From Embleya scabrispora (GTDB lineage: Bacteria > Actinomycetota > Actinomycetes > Streptomycetales > Streptomycetaceae): a DNA stretch of 64,000 bases. The DNA lies in the NCBI RefSeq assembly GCF_002024165.1, contig NZ_MWQN01000001.1, positions 2,356,001-2,420,000 on the forward strand. Direction: 5' to 3'. The translations under genes and the position numbers were made by a program. Positions 24,417 through 33,024 of the stretch are shown here, in pieces (position 1 is the stretch's first letter; each line of letters opens with the position of its first letter). Under the pieces are notes generated by a model that worked only from the letters and a program-made list of their open reading frames with translations, ran no database searches and was not told the origin of the DNA.

Positions 24417-24866
24417 ATGAGCACCCAGTCCCTGAACCCCACGTTCACGACCGGCGGGCCCGGCGGCCGTGTCCGCGGTGACACCGGCCTGCTGCGGCTC
24501 GCGCTGCGGCTCGACGCGATCGCCACCGGCGTCGTCGGACTCGCCGCCCTGGCCGGCTGCGCCCTCGTCGACGGCGCCCTCGGTCTGCCCACCGCGTTCC
24601 TGGCCGGCCTCGGCGCCTTCCTGGTCCTGTACGCGGTGGGCGTCTGGCGGATCGGCGGCTCCGACGCGCCGCACCGCACCGCCGTACGCGCGGTGATCGG
24701 CCTCAACCTGGTGTGGTTCGCGGACAGCGTGGGAATGGCAATCGCCGGCCTGCTCGATCCGACCACCCTCGGCACCACGCTGATCGTGCTCCAGGCCGTC
24801 GCCGTCCTGGGCTTCGCCGACGTGCAGATCCTCGGTCTGCGCAAGGCCCGCACATCCCTCCGGTGA
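24417..24866 (+). CDS. Four-helix membrane protein, unknown function
   Basis: A 149-residue protein with four hydrophobic segments (about residues 33-52, 58-80, 91-110 and 118-137) and short loops. It is similar in style to small SPW/DUF-type membrane proteins of actinobacteria, but no family is assigned. The ATG at 24417 has a clear GGAGG site. The 231 bp between it and the preceding divergent gene presumably hold both promoters. Confidence 0.75.
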   Translation: MSTQSLNPTFTTGGPGGRVRGDTGLLRLALRLDAIATGVVGLAALAGCALVDGALGLPTAFLAGLGAFLVLYAVGVWRIGGSDAPHRTAVRAVIGLNLVWFADSVGMAIAGLLDPTTLGTTLIVLQAVAVLGFADVQILGLRKARTSLR

Positions 24867-24943
24867 GGGAGTCGCGCGGGGCCGGCGGACCGAACCGCAC
24901 GCGTCGCGCCGAACTCGCGGCGCACCGCGTACGGTCGGGACCC

Positions 24944-25780
24944 ATGAGTTCGGGATCCACGACCGTCGCCGGCGATCGGTCCGCCGGCCCCGCCGCCCGG
25001 CGCACCGGCGGCGAGCTGATCCGGCACTGGCGCCGGCACCGGCGCCTGAGCCAGTTGGAACTGTCCGTGGAGGTCGCGGTGTCCACCCGCCACCTGAGCT
25101 TCATCGAGACCGGTCGCGCGGTGCCCAGCCGGGACATGGTGCTGCGGCTGGCCGAGTATCTGGACGTGCCGCTGCGCGAGCGCAACCGCATGCTGCTGGC
25201 CGCGGGGCACGCGCCGGAGTACCACGAGAGCCGCCTGGACGCGCCGGAACTGGACCCGATGCCGGCCGTGCTGCGGCAGATCCTGGTCGGACACGGCCCG
25301 TACCCGGCGGTGATCGTGGACCGGGCGTGGAACATCGTCGACGCGACGCCGAGTATCGCGATGTTCGTCGAGGGTGTCGCCCCCGAACTGCTCACCGAGC
25401 CGCTGAACGCCTATCGGATCAGCCTGCACCCGCGAGGGCTCGCACCGCGGATCGTCAACCTGCCGCAGTGGCGCGCGCACCTGCTGCACCGACTGCGGCG
25501 CCAGGTCGCGATCACCGGCGATCCGCTGACCCGGGAGTTGTACGACGAGGTGAGCGGCTATCCCGGCGGCCTCGACGACGAGCCGCCGCCCGGCGCCGGC
25601 CCGGGCGCGCCGGCCATCGCGATGGGCATCCGGCACGGCGGGGAGGTGTTGTCCTTCGTCAGCACGGTGGCCACGTTCGGCACCGCGGTGGACATCACCG
25701 TCGCTGAGTTGTCGATCGAGTCGTTCTATCCGGCGGACAGGCACACCGGCCGGCTCCTGCGCGAGTGGTTCGGCGACTGA
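24944..25780 (+). CDS. XRE-family regulator with MmyB-like ligand domain
   Basis: A 278-residue regulator. The N-terminal helix-turn-helix (about residues 22-78, LSQLELSVEVAVSTRHLSFIE) is followed by a PAS-like MmyB domain (about 100-275, beginning PMPAVLRQILVGHGPYPAVIVDR). This is the standard architecture of a large actinobacterial family whose members often sense small molecules such as fatty acids. The ATG at 24944 is preferred over the longer frame. It follows the four-helix membrane protein on the same strand. The target is unknown. Confidence 0.88.
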   Translation: MSSGSTTVAGDRSAGPAARRTGGELIRHWRRHRRLSQLELSVEVAVSTRHLSFIETGRAVPSRDMVLRLAEYLDVPLRERNRMLLAAGHAPEYHESRLDAPELDPMPAVLRQILVGHGPYPAVIVDRAWNIVDATPSIAMFVEGVAPELLTEPLNAYRISLHPRGLAPRIVNLPQWRAHLLHRLRRQVAITGDPLTRELYDEVSGYPGGLDDEPPPGAGPGAPAIAMGIRHGGEVLSFVSTVATFGTAVDITVAELSIESFYPADRHTGRLLREWFGD

Positions 25781-25816
25781 CGCCGGCCGGGCGCGACCGG
25801 GTCCGCGCGGCGCGCC

Positions 25817-26347
25817 TCACGGGCGGAGCCGGCAGCCCCAGACGTCGGCGGGCGCGGTCTCCGGATCCGGTCGCCACTCGCCGAGCATCGACCAGTCCCA
25901 GGAGCGGAACGCGGCCGCGGCGGAGTTGTCCCGGGGCACCCGGGCCGCGGCGAAGCCGGCGTCGGTGCCGGCGAGCAACTTCTCCCGCATCCGCCCGGCC
26001 AGGCCCTGCCGGCGGTGCTGCGGGACGACCATCAGGTCGACGACCACGAACACCTTCCCGGCCGCGGCCGCTTCCGCGATCTCCACGGGCAGTTCGCCGT
26101 GCAGTCCGGTCCACCAGCCACTGGCCGCGCGCGGCGGGAACCCGTAGGCGCAACCGGCGGCGTCGCCGCCGCCGTTCGCCACGACCATCTCGAAGCCGGG
26201 TTGTTGGATGTGGTCGGCGAAACGCCGCAGGAATTCGGGGCGGCCCGACGGATCCCCGCCGTAGGACTTGACGTATGTATCCGCGACGCTTTCCCGTTGT
26301 TGATCGGCCTGCCAACGGGTCAGCCGGCGCAAGAACACCTCTGCCAC
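25817..26347 (-). CDS. GNAT-family N-acetyltransferase
   Basis: A protein of about 176 residues with the GNAT fold. The acetyl-CoA loop is visible as VVDLMVVPQHRRQGLAGRM (about residues 105-123), followed by a strand and helix ending in AAAAFRSWDWSMLGEW. The GTG at 26347 is favoured because GGGAGG lies 5 nt upstream. GTG 26350 and ATG 26368 are in-frame alternatives. It converges on the XRE gene. The substrate is unknown. Confidence 0.8.
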   Translation of the reverse strand: MAEVFLRRLTRWQADQQRESVADTYVKSYGGDPSGRPEFLRRFADHIQQPGFEMVVANGGGDAAGCAYGFPPRAASGWWTGLHGELPVEIAEAAAAGKVFVVVDLMVVPQHRRQGLAGRMREKLLAGTDAGFAAARVPRDNSAAAAFRSWDWSMLGEWRPDPETAPADVWGCRLRP

Positions 26348-26570
26348 CACAACCTCCCGTCCAGGCATCGGATGCCTCGGACCTCCACATCGTGGCAGTC
26401 CGCCCCGCTCGGGGGAAACACCGTGCGGCAAAACCCGCTCGTCCGGGTCGTTCGCACGGCTCCGACCCGCGGCCGGGCGGTCCGCCCGTTTTCCCCGGTT
26501 CCCCCGTTTCGCCCGCCCCGAGCCGGCCGGGCTCGTAGCCTGCGCACGAAGGACGGGGAGGAGAGGGCGG

Positions 26571-26783
26571 ATGAGCCGAGACGTACGGGAACCGGGCAAC
26601 GCGTGGGACATGTGTGCCGAGGGTCACGACGACCACGAATGGGTGTACCAGTACGGCCCGGACGGGCCGGCCGGCAATCCGTGGGCCAAGGCGTGCAAGC
26701 ACTGCGGAAAAATGGCGGGGGCAAACGTACCCGAAAGCGGACTCCTCGGGCGGACCTCGGGTGGCGACTGTCTGGGCGGCTGA
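26571..26783 (+). CDS. Small putative zinc-binding protein
   Basis: A 70-residue soluble protein. Cys15 and His19 (CAEGH) and Cys42/Cys45 (CKHCG) are spaced like ligands of a single structural zinc. A strong GGGGAGGAGAG site precedes the ATG. No family is recognised. It lies upstream of accA, with a KstR-like operator in between, and transcribes in the same direction. Confidence 0.65.
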   Translation: MSRDVREPGNAWDMCAEGHDDHEWVYQYGPDGPAGNPWAKACKHCGKMAGANVPESGLLGRTSGGDCLGG

Positions 26784-26801
26784 CCCGCCCGACCCCTAAA
26801 C

Positions 26802-26815
26802 TGAAACACGTTCCA
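26802..26815. promoter_or_regulatory. KstR-type palindrome upstream of accA
   Basis: TGAAACACGTTCCA matches the TNNAACNNGTTNNA consensus of KstR-like TetR regulators of sterol and fatty-acid catabolism in actinobacteria. The flanking CTG/CAG extends the symmetry. It lies 183-196 bp before the accA GTG. The match is seen directly; regulation by such a protein is inferred. Confidence 0.45.
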
Positions 26816-26997
26816 GGTATACCCGGGCACGGGCGCCGGTCTCGTCCGGAGTACGTTGACCCCACCGGCAACGTGGCCGGCAGCTCCATCGCAGGCCATG
26901 AAGCCGGCGGGTTGCCGTACCCATGAGGACGTGGGGCGGCGGATCGTGCCCGCCCCCGAATCCCTAGACTCTCCGCAGTTGAGGAGGGAGCCAGATC

Positions 26998-28764
26998 GTG
27001 CGCAAGGTACTCATCGCCAACCGTGGGGAAATCGCGGTCCGCGTCGCCCGAGCATGCCGGGATGCCGGTATCGCCAGTGTGGCCGTCTATGCCGAGCCGG
27101 ACCGGGATGCTCTGCACGTGCGGGTGGCCGACGAGGCCCACGCGCTCGGCGGGAACACTCCGGCCGAGAGCTACCTGGACGTGGCCAAGGTGCTGGGGGC
27201 CGCCCGGGACTCCGGCGCGGACGCCGTCCACCCCGGGTACGGATTCCTGTCGGAGAACGCGGAATTCGCCCAGGCCGTGCTGGACGCGGGCCTGACCTGG
27301 ATCGGGCCGCCGCCGCAGGCGATCCGCGATCTCGGCGACAAGGTGGCCGCCCGGCACATCGCCCAGCGGGCAGGCGCGCCCCTGGTCGCCGGCACCCCGG
27401 ACCCGGTCTCCGGTTCCGCCGAGGTCGTCGAGTTCGCGAAGGCCAACGGCCTGCCCATCGCCATCAAGGCCGCGTTCGGCGGTGGCGGGCGCGGACTGAA
27501 GGTGGCCCGCACCCTCGAAGAGGTCCCCGAGCTGTACGACTCGGCGGTGCGCGAGGCGGTGGCCGCGTTCGGCCGCGGCGAGTGCTTCGTCGAGCGCTAC
27601 CTCGACCAGCCGCGGCACGTCGAGACCCAGTGCCTGGCCGACACCCACGGCAACGTCGTGGTCGTGTCCACCCGCGACTGCTCGCTCCAGCGCCGGCACC
27701 AGAAGCTGGTCGAGGAGGCGCCCGCGCCGTTCCTGACCGACGAGCAGAACGCCGAGCTGTACCGCGCGTCCAAGGCCATCCTCAAGGAGGCCGGCTACGT
27801 CGGCGCCGGGACCTGCGAGTTCCTGGTCGGCAAGGACGGCACGATCTCCTTCCTGGAGGTCAACACCCGGCTCCAAGTGGAGCACCCGGTCACCGAGGAG
27901 GTCACCGGCATCGACCTGGTCCGCGAGATGTTCCGGATCGCCGACGGCGAGGAGCTGGGCTACGACGACCCGCCGATGCGCGGGCACTCGTTCGAGTTCC
28001 GGATCAACGGCGAGGACCCGGGTCGCGGCTTCCTGCCCGCCCCCGGCGAGGTCACCACGTGGCTGCCGCCGTCCGGTCCGGGCGTGCGGCTGGACTCGGG
28101 CGTCGAGCAGGGTTCGGTGATCGGTCCCGCCTGGGACTCGCTCCTGGCCAAGCTGATCGTCACCGGTCGCGACCGCAAGCAGGCGCTCCAGCGGGCCAAG
28201 CGCGCGTTGGACGAGTTCGTCGTCGACGGCATGGCGACCGCGCTCACCTTCCACCGCGAGGTGGTGGTGGACCCGGCGTTCGCACCCGAGCTGGGCGGCT
28301 CGACCGAGCCGTTCACCGTACACACCCGGTGGATCGAGACCGGCTTCGAGAACACCATCGCCCCGTTCGGCGGCGGCGCGGACGCGGCCGAGGAGGCCGC
28401 CGAGCGCGAGACCGTCGTGGTCGAGGTCAACGGTCGACGGTTCGAGGTCACCCTCCCGGCGGGTCTGGGCGCGTCCGGCGCGGCTCCGGCCGCGGCGAAG
28501 AAGGCGCCCAAGCGCGGCGGCGCCAAGAAGGCCGGCGCCGCGGCGAGCGGCGACGCGCTGGCCAGCCCGATGCAGGGCACCATCGTCAAGGTCGCGGTGG
28601 AGGAGGGTCAGCAGGTCGCCGAGGGCGAGCTGATCGTGGTCCTGGAGGCCATGAAGATGGAACAGCCGCTCAACGCGCACCGCGCGGGCACGGTCAAGGG
28701 CCTGGTCGCGGAGGTCGGCGCGACGGTCACCTCCGGCGCGGTGCTCTGCGAGATCAAGGACTGA
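26998..28764 (+). CDS. accA2: Acyl-CoA carboxylase alpha subunit (biotin carboxylase plus biotin carrier)
   Basis: A 588-residue bifunctional subunit. The biotin carboxylase part (about residues 1-450) starts [19 protein letters not shown], with ATP-grasp [12 protein letters not shown] and catalytic [14 protein letters not shown]. An Ala/Lys-rich linker (about 490-515) leads to the biotinyl domain with EAMKM, biotin on Lys553. It carboxylates biotin and works with PccB and PccE; BirA modifies it. The GTG at 26998 has a GAGGAGGGAG site. The stop is followed by 17-bp repeats and a strong hairpin. Confidence 0.96.
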   Translation: MRKVLIANRGEIAVRVARACRDAGIASVAVYAEPDRDALHVRVADEAHALGGNTPAESYLDVAKVLGAARDSGADAVHPGYGFLSENAEFAQAVLDAGLTWIGPPPQAIRDLGDKVAARHIAQRAGAPLVAGTPDPVSGSAEVVEFAKANGLPIAIKAAFGGGGRGLKVARTLEEVPELYDSAVREAVAAFGRGECFVERYLDQPRHVETQCLADTHGNVVVVSTRDCSLQRRHQKLVEEAPAPFLTDEQNAELYRASKAILKEAGYVGAGTCEFLVGKDGTISFLEVNTRLQVEHPVTEEVTGIDLVREMFRIADGEELGYDDPPMRGHSFEFRINGEDPGRGFLPAPGEVTTWLPPSGPGVRLDSGVEQGSVIGPAWDSLLAKLIVTGRDRKQALQRAKRALDEFVVDGMATALTFHREVVVDPAFAPELGGSTEPFTVHTRWIETGFENTIAPFGGGADAAEEAAERETVVVEVNGRRFEVTLPAGLGASGAAPAAAKKAPKRGGAKKAGAAASGDALASPMQGTIVKVAVEEGQQVAEGELIVVLEAMKMEQPLNAHRAGTVKGLVAEVGATVTSGAVLCEIKD

Positions 28765-28814
28765 ACCGGATCGAGAACCGAACCGGATCGAGAACCGAGC
28801 CGGATCAAGCACCG
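28764..28814. repeat. 17-bp tandem repeats directly after accA
   Basis: AACCGGATCGAGAACCG occurs twice end to end (28764-28780 and 28781-28797), and a third degenerate copy follows (28798-28814). The first A belongs to the accA stop codon. Less regular ACCGAG/CGGGTCC variants continue to about 28885. Confidence 0.75.
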
Positions 28815-28918
28815 AACCCGGTCGGGTCCGAGCCGCGTCGAGTCCGGGCCCGGGTCGAGCGGGACCGAACACCGAGCACCATCGACAACCCGTCGGGATC
28901 ACATCCGATCCCGCGCAT

Positions 28919-28963
28919 CGCGATCGCCCCCGTGTCGAAACCCTCGGCGCGGGGGCGATCGCG
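28919..28963. terminator. Strong bidirectional hairpin between accA and deoR
   Basis: Perfect 14-bp arms CGCGATCGCCCCCG and CGGGGGCGATCGCG are separated by a 17-nt loop. It lies between the convergent accA and DeoR genes and probably stops both transcripts. Confidence 0.75.
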
Positions 28964-29085
28964 TCCGTGGGGTGAGCGGGCCGTCGGCCCGCGTGCTGCG
29001 CGCCGTGCCGCCGGCGCGGGCTCGGCCCGCGGTGTGCTGCCCGGGGGGCGCCGGGCGAGGCGGCACGTGGTCTTCGATCGGTCGC

Positions 29086-29940
29086 TCACTGGTCGGGCAT
29101 CACCCCCGGGACGCGCATGTCGCGCATCCGCTCCCCGTTGAACTCCGCGCGGGCGCCGGGAACGGCCCGTTGCGGAAGGGGGGCGATGTGCACCTGCGCG
29201 CCCAGCTCGGCCAGCGCCTCGCTCTCCGGACCGGGGGCGTCCTCGTCGGTGACGAGGTGCGTGATCCGCTCCGGGGCCACCGTCTGGAACATGGTGTCCA
29301 CACCGATCTTGGTGTGATCGACCATGACGACGACCTCGTGCGCGGCCTGGATCAGGGCCCGGTCCACGCTCGCGGACAACATGTTGGGGGTGGACAGGCC
29401 ACGCTCGGCGGTGAGCCCGTTGCCGGACACGAACGCGCGACGCACACGCAGACCCGCGAGGGCCTGCTCGGCACCGCTGCCGACCAGCGCGTAGGACGAC
29501 CCGCGCAGCGTGCCGCCGGTCATCACGACCTCGACCCGATTGGCGTGGGCGAGTACCTGCGCGACCAGGAGGGAGTTGGTGACCACGGTCAGCCCGGGGA
29601 TCCGGGCCAGCCTGCGGGCGAGCTCCTGCGTGGTGGTGCCGGCGCCCACGACGATCGCGTCCCCCTCGTCGACGAGGGAGACCGCGAGGTCGGCCATGGC
29701 CGCCTTCTCCGCCGCCGCGAGGTGGGTCTTCTGCGAATAGCTCGGCTCACGGGACAGCCCACCGGGCAGCACCGCCCCACCGTGCCGACGGTCGAGCAGC
29801 CCTTCGGCCTCCAGGGCCCGCACGTCCCGCCGAACCGTCACCTCGGACGTCTGGACCACCCGGGCGAGTTCCCGTAGGGACACCGCTCCGTTGGCCCGCA
29901 CCATTTCAAGAATCAGTTGACGACGCTCTGCTGCGAACAC
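29086..29940 (-). CDS. DeoR-family transcriptional regulator
   Basis: A 284-residue regulator. The N-terminal DeoR winged helix (about residues 5-58, GAVSLRELARVVQTSEVTVRRD) precedes a sugar-phosphate-binding DeoRC domain (about 75-235) with VVGAGTTTQELARRL and VMTGGTLRG. The GTG at 29940 is the start. Family members are typically repressors released by phosphorylated sugars. Its place near nucleoside catabolic genes makes deoxyribose- or ribose-phosphate plausible, but this is inference. Half-sites upstream suggest autoregulation. Confidence 0.9.
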   Translation of the reverse strand: MFAAERRQLILEMVRANGAVSLRELARVVQTSEVTVRRDVRALEAEGLLDRRHGGAVLPGGLSREPSYSQKTHLAAAEKAAMADLAVSLVDEGDAIVVGAGTTTQELARRLARIPGLTVVTNSLLVAQVLAHANRVEVVMTGGTLRGSSYALVGSGAEQALAGLRVRRAFVSGNGLTAERGLSTPNMLSASVDRALIQAAHEVVVMVDHTKIGVDTMFQTVAPERITHLVTDEDAPGPESEALAELGAQVHIAPLPQRAVPGARAEFNGERMRDMRVPGVMPDQ

Positions 29941-29966
29941 GTGACGAAGGTAACGTGAACGACCGG

Positions 29967-30021
29967 CTCTTATCAGCCGGTTGCGACTCTTACCCGAACT
30001 TGTTCATCGAAGTGATAAGAG
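29967..30021. promoter_or_regulatory. CTCTTATCA half-sites upstream of deoR
   Basis: CTCTTATCA (29967-29975) and its exact inverse TGATAAGAG (30013-30021) are 37 bp apart. A third partial site CTCTTACC lies between them (29987-29994). They start 27 bp upstream of the deoR GTG, where an autoregulatory operator is expected. Looping or multimeric binding, as known for DeoR proteins, would fit. Confidence 0.45.
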
Positions 30022-30323
30022 TGCTTCGGTTTCCGGGCGCAGCGAAGCCACAGCGTTCGGGAGGGCCAACCATAACGCTGTTCACCGGGCGTCGGATAGC
30101 GCTGATGTACAGAGATTTTGCTGCCCCATACAGATTTTGACGGCGCGTCAGCCGGACTCGACGCATGGCGAACACACCGCGAGGCGGCGATCACACCCGG
30201 TCCGATTCGAGTATGCGCGGCGATCACGACGCACATCGGATGTTCGAGAAAAGCCACCCGTAAGTGGAGTACCCGGGAGCGTGGAATCCGAATTCCGCGC
30301 GCCCCCCGTGCGCCGGAGGCCAC

Positions 30324-30355
30324 GCCCCCGAGTTACCGATCTTGAACTCGGGGGC
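30324..30355 (-). terminator. Hairpin downstream of lpdA
   Basis: GCCCCCGAGTT and AACTCGGGGGC form a perfect 11-bp stem with a 10-nt loop, 94 bp beyond the lpdA stop. It probably terminates the lpdA transcript. Confidence 0.65.
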
Positions 30356-30448
30356 CACCCGAGGTGTACCGCGCCGATAGTGATCGGCCCGACCTCTCGG
30401 GGCGGTTCGACAGATTTTGCGGGTTCCGCGGATTCGGCGCAGACCGGG

Positions 30449-31867
30449 TCAGGAGCGCTCGCGCCGGTGCAATTGCCGGGCGGCCTCGGCGATCGACCCC
30501 GAAAGCGACGGGTAGACCGTGAATGCGCTGGCGATCTGGTCGACGGTCAGGTGCAGGTCCACCGCGAGCGCGACGGTGTGGATCAACTCGCTCGCGCGCG
30601 GCGCCACGATCACGCCGCCGACCACGATCCCGGTGCCGGGGCGGCAGAACAGCTTCACGAAACCGTCGTGGATGCCCTGCATCTTCGCGCGCGGGTTGCG
30701 CGACAGCGGCAGCTTCACTCCGCGCGCGTCCATCTCGCCCGCGTCGATCGCGGCCTGGGTGTATCCGACCGTGGCGATCTCGGGGTCGGTGAACACGTTC
30801 GAGGACACGGCCTTGAGGTTCAGCGGTGCCACCGCGTCGCCCAGCATGTGGTACATCGCGATCCGACCCTGCATCGCGGCCACCGAGGCGAGCGCGAACA
30901 CACCGGTGCAGTCGCCCGCCGAGTAGACCCCGTTGGCCGTGGTCCGCGAGACCCGGTCGACGCGCACGTGTCCGGTGTCCTTGAGGAAGACGCCGGCCTC
31001 CTCCAGACCGATGCCCGCGGTGTTCGGGATCGCGCCGACCGCGACCAGGCAGTGGCTGCCCTCGACGATCTGCCCGTCGGTCAGGGTGACGATTACGCTG
31101 TCGCCGTCGCGCTTGACGCTCTCCGCGCGCGAGCGGGACATCACCCGCATACCGCGCCGGCGGAACACGCCCTCCAGCACCTCGGCCGCGTCCGGGTCCT
31201 CGCCCGGGAGCACCCGGTCGCGGCTGGAGACGAGGGTCACCTTGGAGCCCAGGGCCTGGTACGCGCCGGCGAACTCGGCGCCGGTGACGCCGGAGCCGAC
31301 CACGATCAGCTCGCGCGGCAGCTCCGACAGGCCGTACATCTGCTTCCAGTTCAGGATCCGCTCGCCGTCCGGCTCGGCGCCCGGGATCTCGCGCGGGTGG
31401 GCGCCGGTGGCGATCAGGATCGCGTCCGCCTCCAGCGTGCGCTCGCCGCCGTCGGCCAGGTCGGCCACCACGCGGCGCGGCCCGTCGAGGCGGGCAGTGC
31501 CGCGCAGCACCCGTACGCCGGCGCGCGTGACGCCCTGCGCGATGTCGTTCGACTGCGCCTTGGCCAGCTGCAGCACACGCCGGTTGACCACGCCCAGGTC
31601 CACGCCCACGATCGGGCGGTCCAGCGTGCCGGGGGTGCCGTCGTCGACGTAGATGCCGAGCTCGTGATGCGAGTCGGCGAAGTTCGTCATGACCTCGGCC
31701 GTGGCGATCAGCGTCTTGGACGGGACACAGTCCGTCAGTACCGCCGCACCACCCACGCCTTCCCGCTCTACCACCGTCACCTCGGCTCCGAGCTGTGCCG
31801 CGACCAAAGCCGCTTCGTATCCGCCGGGTCCTCCGCCTACGATCACAATCCGAGTCACGGGTGTCAT
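30449..31867 (-). CDS. lpdA: NAD(P)H-quinone dehydrogenase, flavoprotein (LpdA type)
   Basis: A 472-residue member of the pyridine nucleotide-disulfide reductase family. The FAD motif is IVIVGGGPGGYEAALVAA, the NAD motif is ELIVVGSGVTGAEFAGAY, and the second FAD motif is NGVYSAGDCTG. The redox disulfide is absent: the usual GGxCxxxxC is GGAAVLTDC, with Ala42 and Cys47. That is the pattern of mycobacterial LpdA (Rv3303c), a quinone reductase, not a lipoamide dehydrogenase. The ATG at 31867 has a GGGAGAG site. It is divergent from the cyclotransferase gene. Confidence 0.9.
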   Translation of the reverse strand: MTPVTRIVIVGGGPGGYEAALVAAQLGAEVTVVEREGVGGAAVLTDCVPSKTLIATAEVMTNFADSHHELGIYVDDGTPGTLDRPIVGVDLGVVNRRVLQLAKAQSNDIAQGVTRAGVRVLRGTARLDGPRRVVADLADGGERTLEADAILIATGAHPREIPGAEPDGERILNWKQMYGLSELPRELIVVGSGVTGAEFAGAYQALGSKVTLVSSRDRVLPGEDPDAAEVLEGVFRRRGMRVMSRSRAESVKRDGDSVIVTLTDGQIVEGSHCLVAVGAIPNTAGIGLEEAGVFLKDTGHVRVDRVSRTTANGVYSAGDCTGVFALASVAAMQGRIAMYHMLGDAVAPLNLKAVSSNVFTDPEIATVGYTQAAIDAGEMDARGVKLPLSRNPRAKMQGIHDGFVKLFCRPGTGIVVGGVIVAPRASELIHTVALAVDLHLTVDQIASAFTVYPSLSGSIAEAARQLHRRERS

Positions 31868-31903
31868 TCTCTCCCATGACCGCGCGTCGCGTAGGCTGCG
31901 GCC

Positions 31904-32344
31904 ATGCCCCTCTACGCCGCGTACGCAAGCAACCTCGACGCGCGGCAGATGGCCCGGCGTGCCCCGCACTCACCTCTGCGCCACACCGGTTGGCTGCCCG
32001 GCTGGCGGCTGACCTTCGGCGGCGAGCAGTTGGGGTGGGACGGATCGCTGGCCACGGTCGTCGAGGACGAGTTGTCCCAGGTGTTCGTCGCGCTCTACGA
32101 CCTGGCCGAGATGGACGAGCCCGACCTCGACCGCTGGGAGGGCATGCCGCTCGGCCTGTACCGCAAGGTCCGGGTCCGGGTGGAGTCGCTGTTCGGCGAA
32201 CAACTCGCCTGGCTGTACGTACTCAACGACTACGAGGGCGGCCTGCCCTCGGCACGCTACCTCGGCATGGTCGCCGAGTCCGCGGAGTCGGCCGGCGCCC
32301 CCGACGACTACGTCAAGGAACTCCGCAACCGCCCCTGCTCCTAG
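31904..32344 (+). CDS. Gamma-glutamylcyclotransferase family protein
   Basis: A 146-residue GGCT-like protein. The signature YAAYASNLDARQMARR at the N-terminus (the YGSN-type loop) and the catalytic-acid region RWEGMPLGLYRKVRV fit the family, which removes gamma-glutamyl groups as 5-oxoproline. The precise substrate is unknown. It starts 36 bp from the divergent lpdA start, so the promoters overlap. Confidence 0.88.
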   Translation: MPLYAAYASNLDARQMARRAPHSPLRHTGWLPGWRLTFGGEQLGWDGSLATVVEDELSQVFVALYDLAEMDEPDLDRWEGMPLGLYRKVRVRVESLFGEQLAWLYVLNDYEGGLPSARYLGMVAESAESAGAPDDYVKELRNRPCS

Positions 32345-32389
32345 ACCCCGACGCGGCCCTGTGGCGTGTCCGCCCGAAGGAGCCCGAGC

Positions 32390-32842
32390 GTGTCGAGCGT
32401 GCGCATCGGTCCGAGCCCTCGGCAGCGGGTCGCCTCCGTGCTGCTCGGCGCCGGCGCACTGGCGGCCGTCGCCTGCGCCTTCGCCGTCCGGCCCGCGTGG
32501 GGCATCACGATCGTGGTCGCGCTCTACTACTGTGTCCGGCTGCTTCTGCGGGCACTGGGCCGGGTCACCGTGGACGCGTACGGCGTGGACGTGCGTCGCG
32601 TCGGCGTCGCGCGATACGCGTGGCGCGAGATCACGGCCATGCGCGAGGAGCGCTGCCGGGGTTCGCGCGAGGTGCGACTGCTCCTGATCGACGGGCGTGC
32701 CGTACGCCTGCCCGCCCCCCGGACCGGTCGCGTCCTGCGCGATCCGGACTTCGACGCGAAGGCGGCCTCGCTCAAGGCGGCCTGGACCGCCGCGCTGAGG
32801 CTCCCCGCGGCCGAGCCGCGGCCGGTCGCCGATCGGGACTGA
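32390..32842 (+). CDS. PH-domain membrane protein
   Basis: A 150-residue protein with two adjacent membrane helices (about residues 13-48), then a PH-like domain (LGRVTVDAYGVDVRRVGV onward). The GTG at 32390 was chosen over one at 32366 because AAGGAG lies 7 nt upstream. It follows the cyclotransferase gene by 45 bp and is probably co-transcribed. Function is unknown. It is one of several PH-type membrane proteins in the window. Confidence 0.8.
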   Translation: MSSVRIGPSPRQRVASVLLGAGALAAVACAFAVRPAWGITIVVALYYCVRLLLRALGRVTVDAYGVDVRRVGVARYAWREITAMREERCRGSREVRLLLIDGRAVRLPAPRTGRVLRDPDFDAKAASLKAAWTAALRLPAAEPRPVADRD

Positions 32843-32967
32843 GGCACCGCGCACGATCCGGGCCACCTCGCCCACCGCGTACCGTGTCCCGTGTCGCCTG
32901 AACGGACGTATCGTCTCGTATCCGTACGAGTCTTCCCCCGCTGTCATTGCGGTCGTATCACAGTCTT

Positions 32968-32979
32968 CTACGCGCATAG
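32968..32979. promoter_or_regulatory. CTACGCGCATAG operator upstream of purine nucleoside phosphorylase
   Basis: A 12-bp near-palindrome (one mismatched pair; flanked by T and A that extend symmetry) lies 46 bp before the GTG of the phosphorylase. Near-identical sites precede add (39834), deoC (53266) and the BMP lipoprotein (61396, weaker), so it is probably a nucleoside-regulon operator. A TACGCT hexamer at 33012-33017 ends 7 nt before the GTG, hinting at a leaderless transcript. Confidence 0.55.
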
Positions 32980-33024
32980 ACCCCGGCCGCGCCGTTCACA
33001 GGTGCAGCATTTACGCTCGTCGAT

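Larger units (their letters stand above)
29941..30448. other. 508-bp gap upstream of deoR, no gene
   Basis: Apart from the deoR half-sites and the lpdA terminator hairpin, this stretch holds several small repeats and no convincing gene. CGGCGATCAC occurs at 30185 and 30218. AGATTTTG occurs near 30112, 30132 and 30414. It is less GC-rich than its surroundings. Short frames of about 60-75 codons lack ribosome sites and were rejected. Confidence 0.5.

Noticed and set aside
29955-30345. Short frames in the 508-bp gap upstream of deoR
   Set aside because: They lack ribosome sites, show no consistent codon bias, and overlap the deoR half-sites and promoter.
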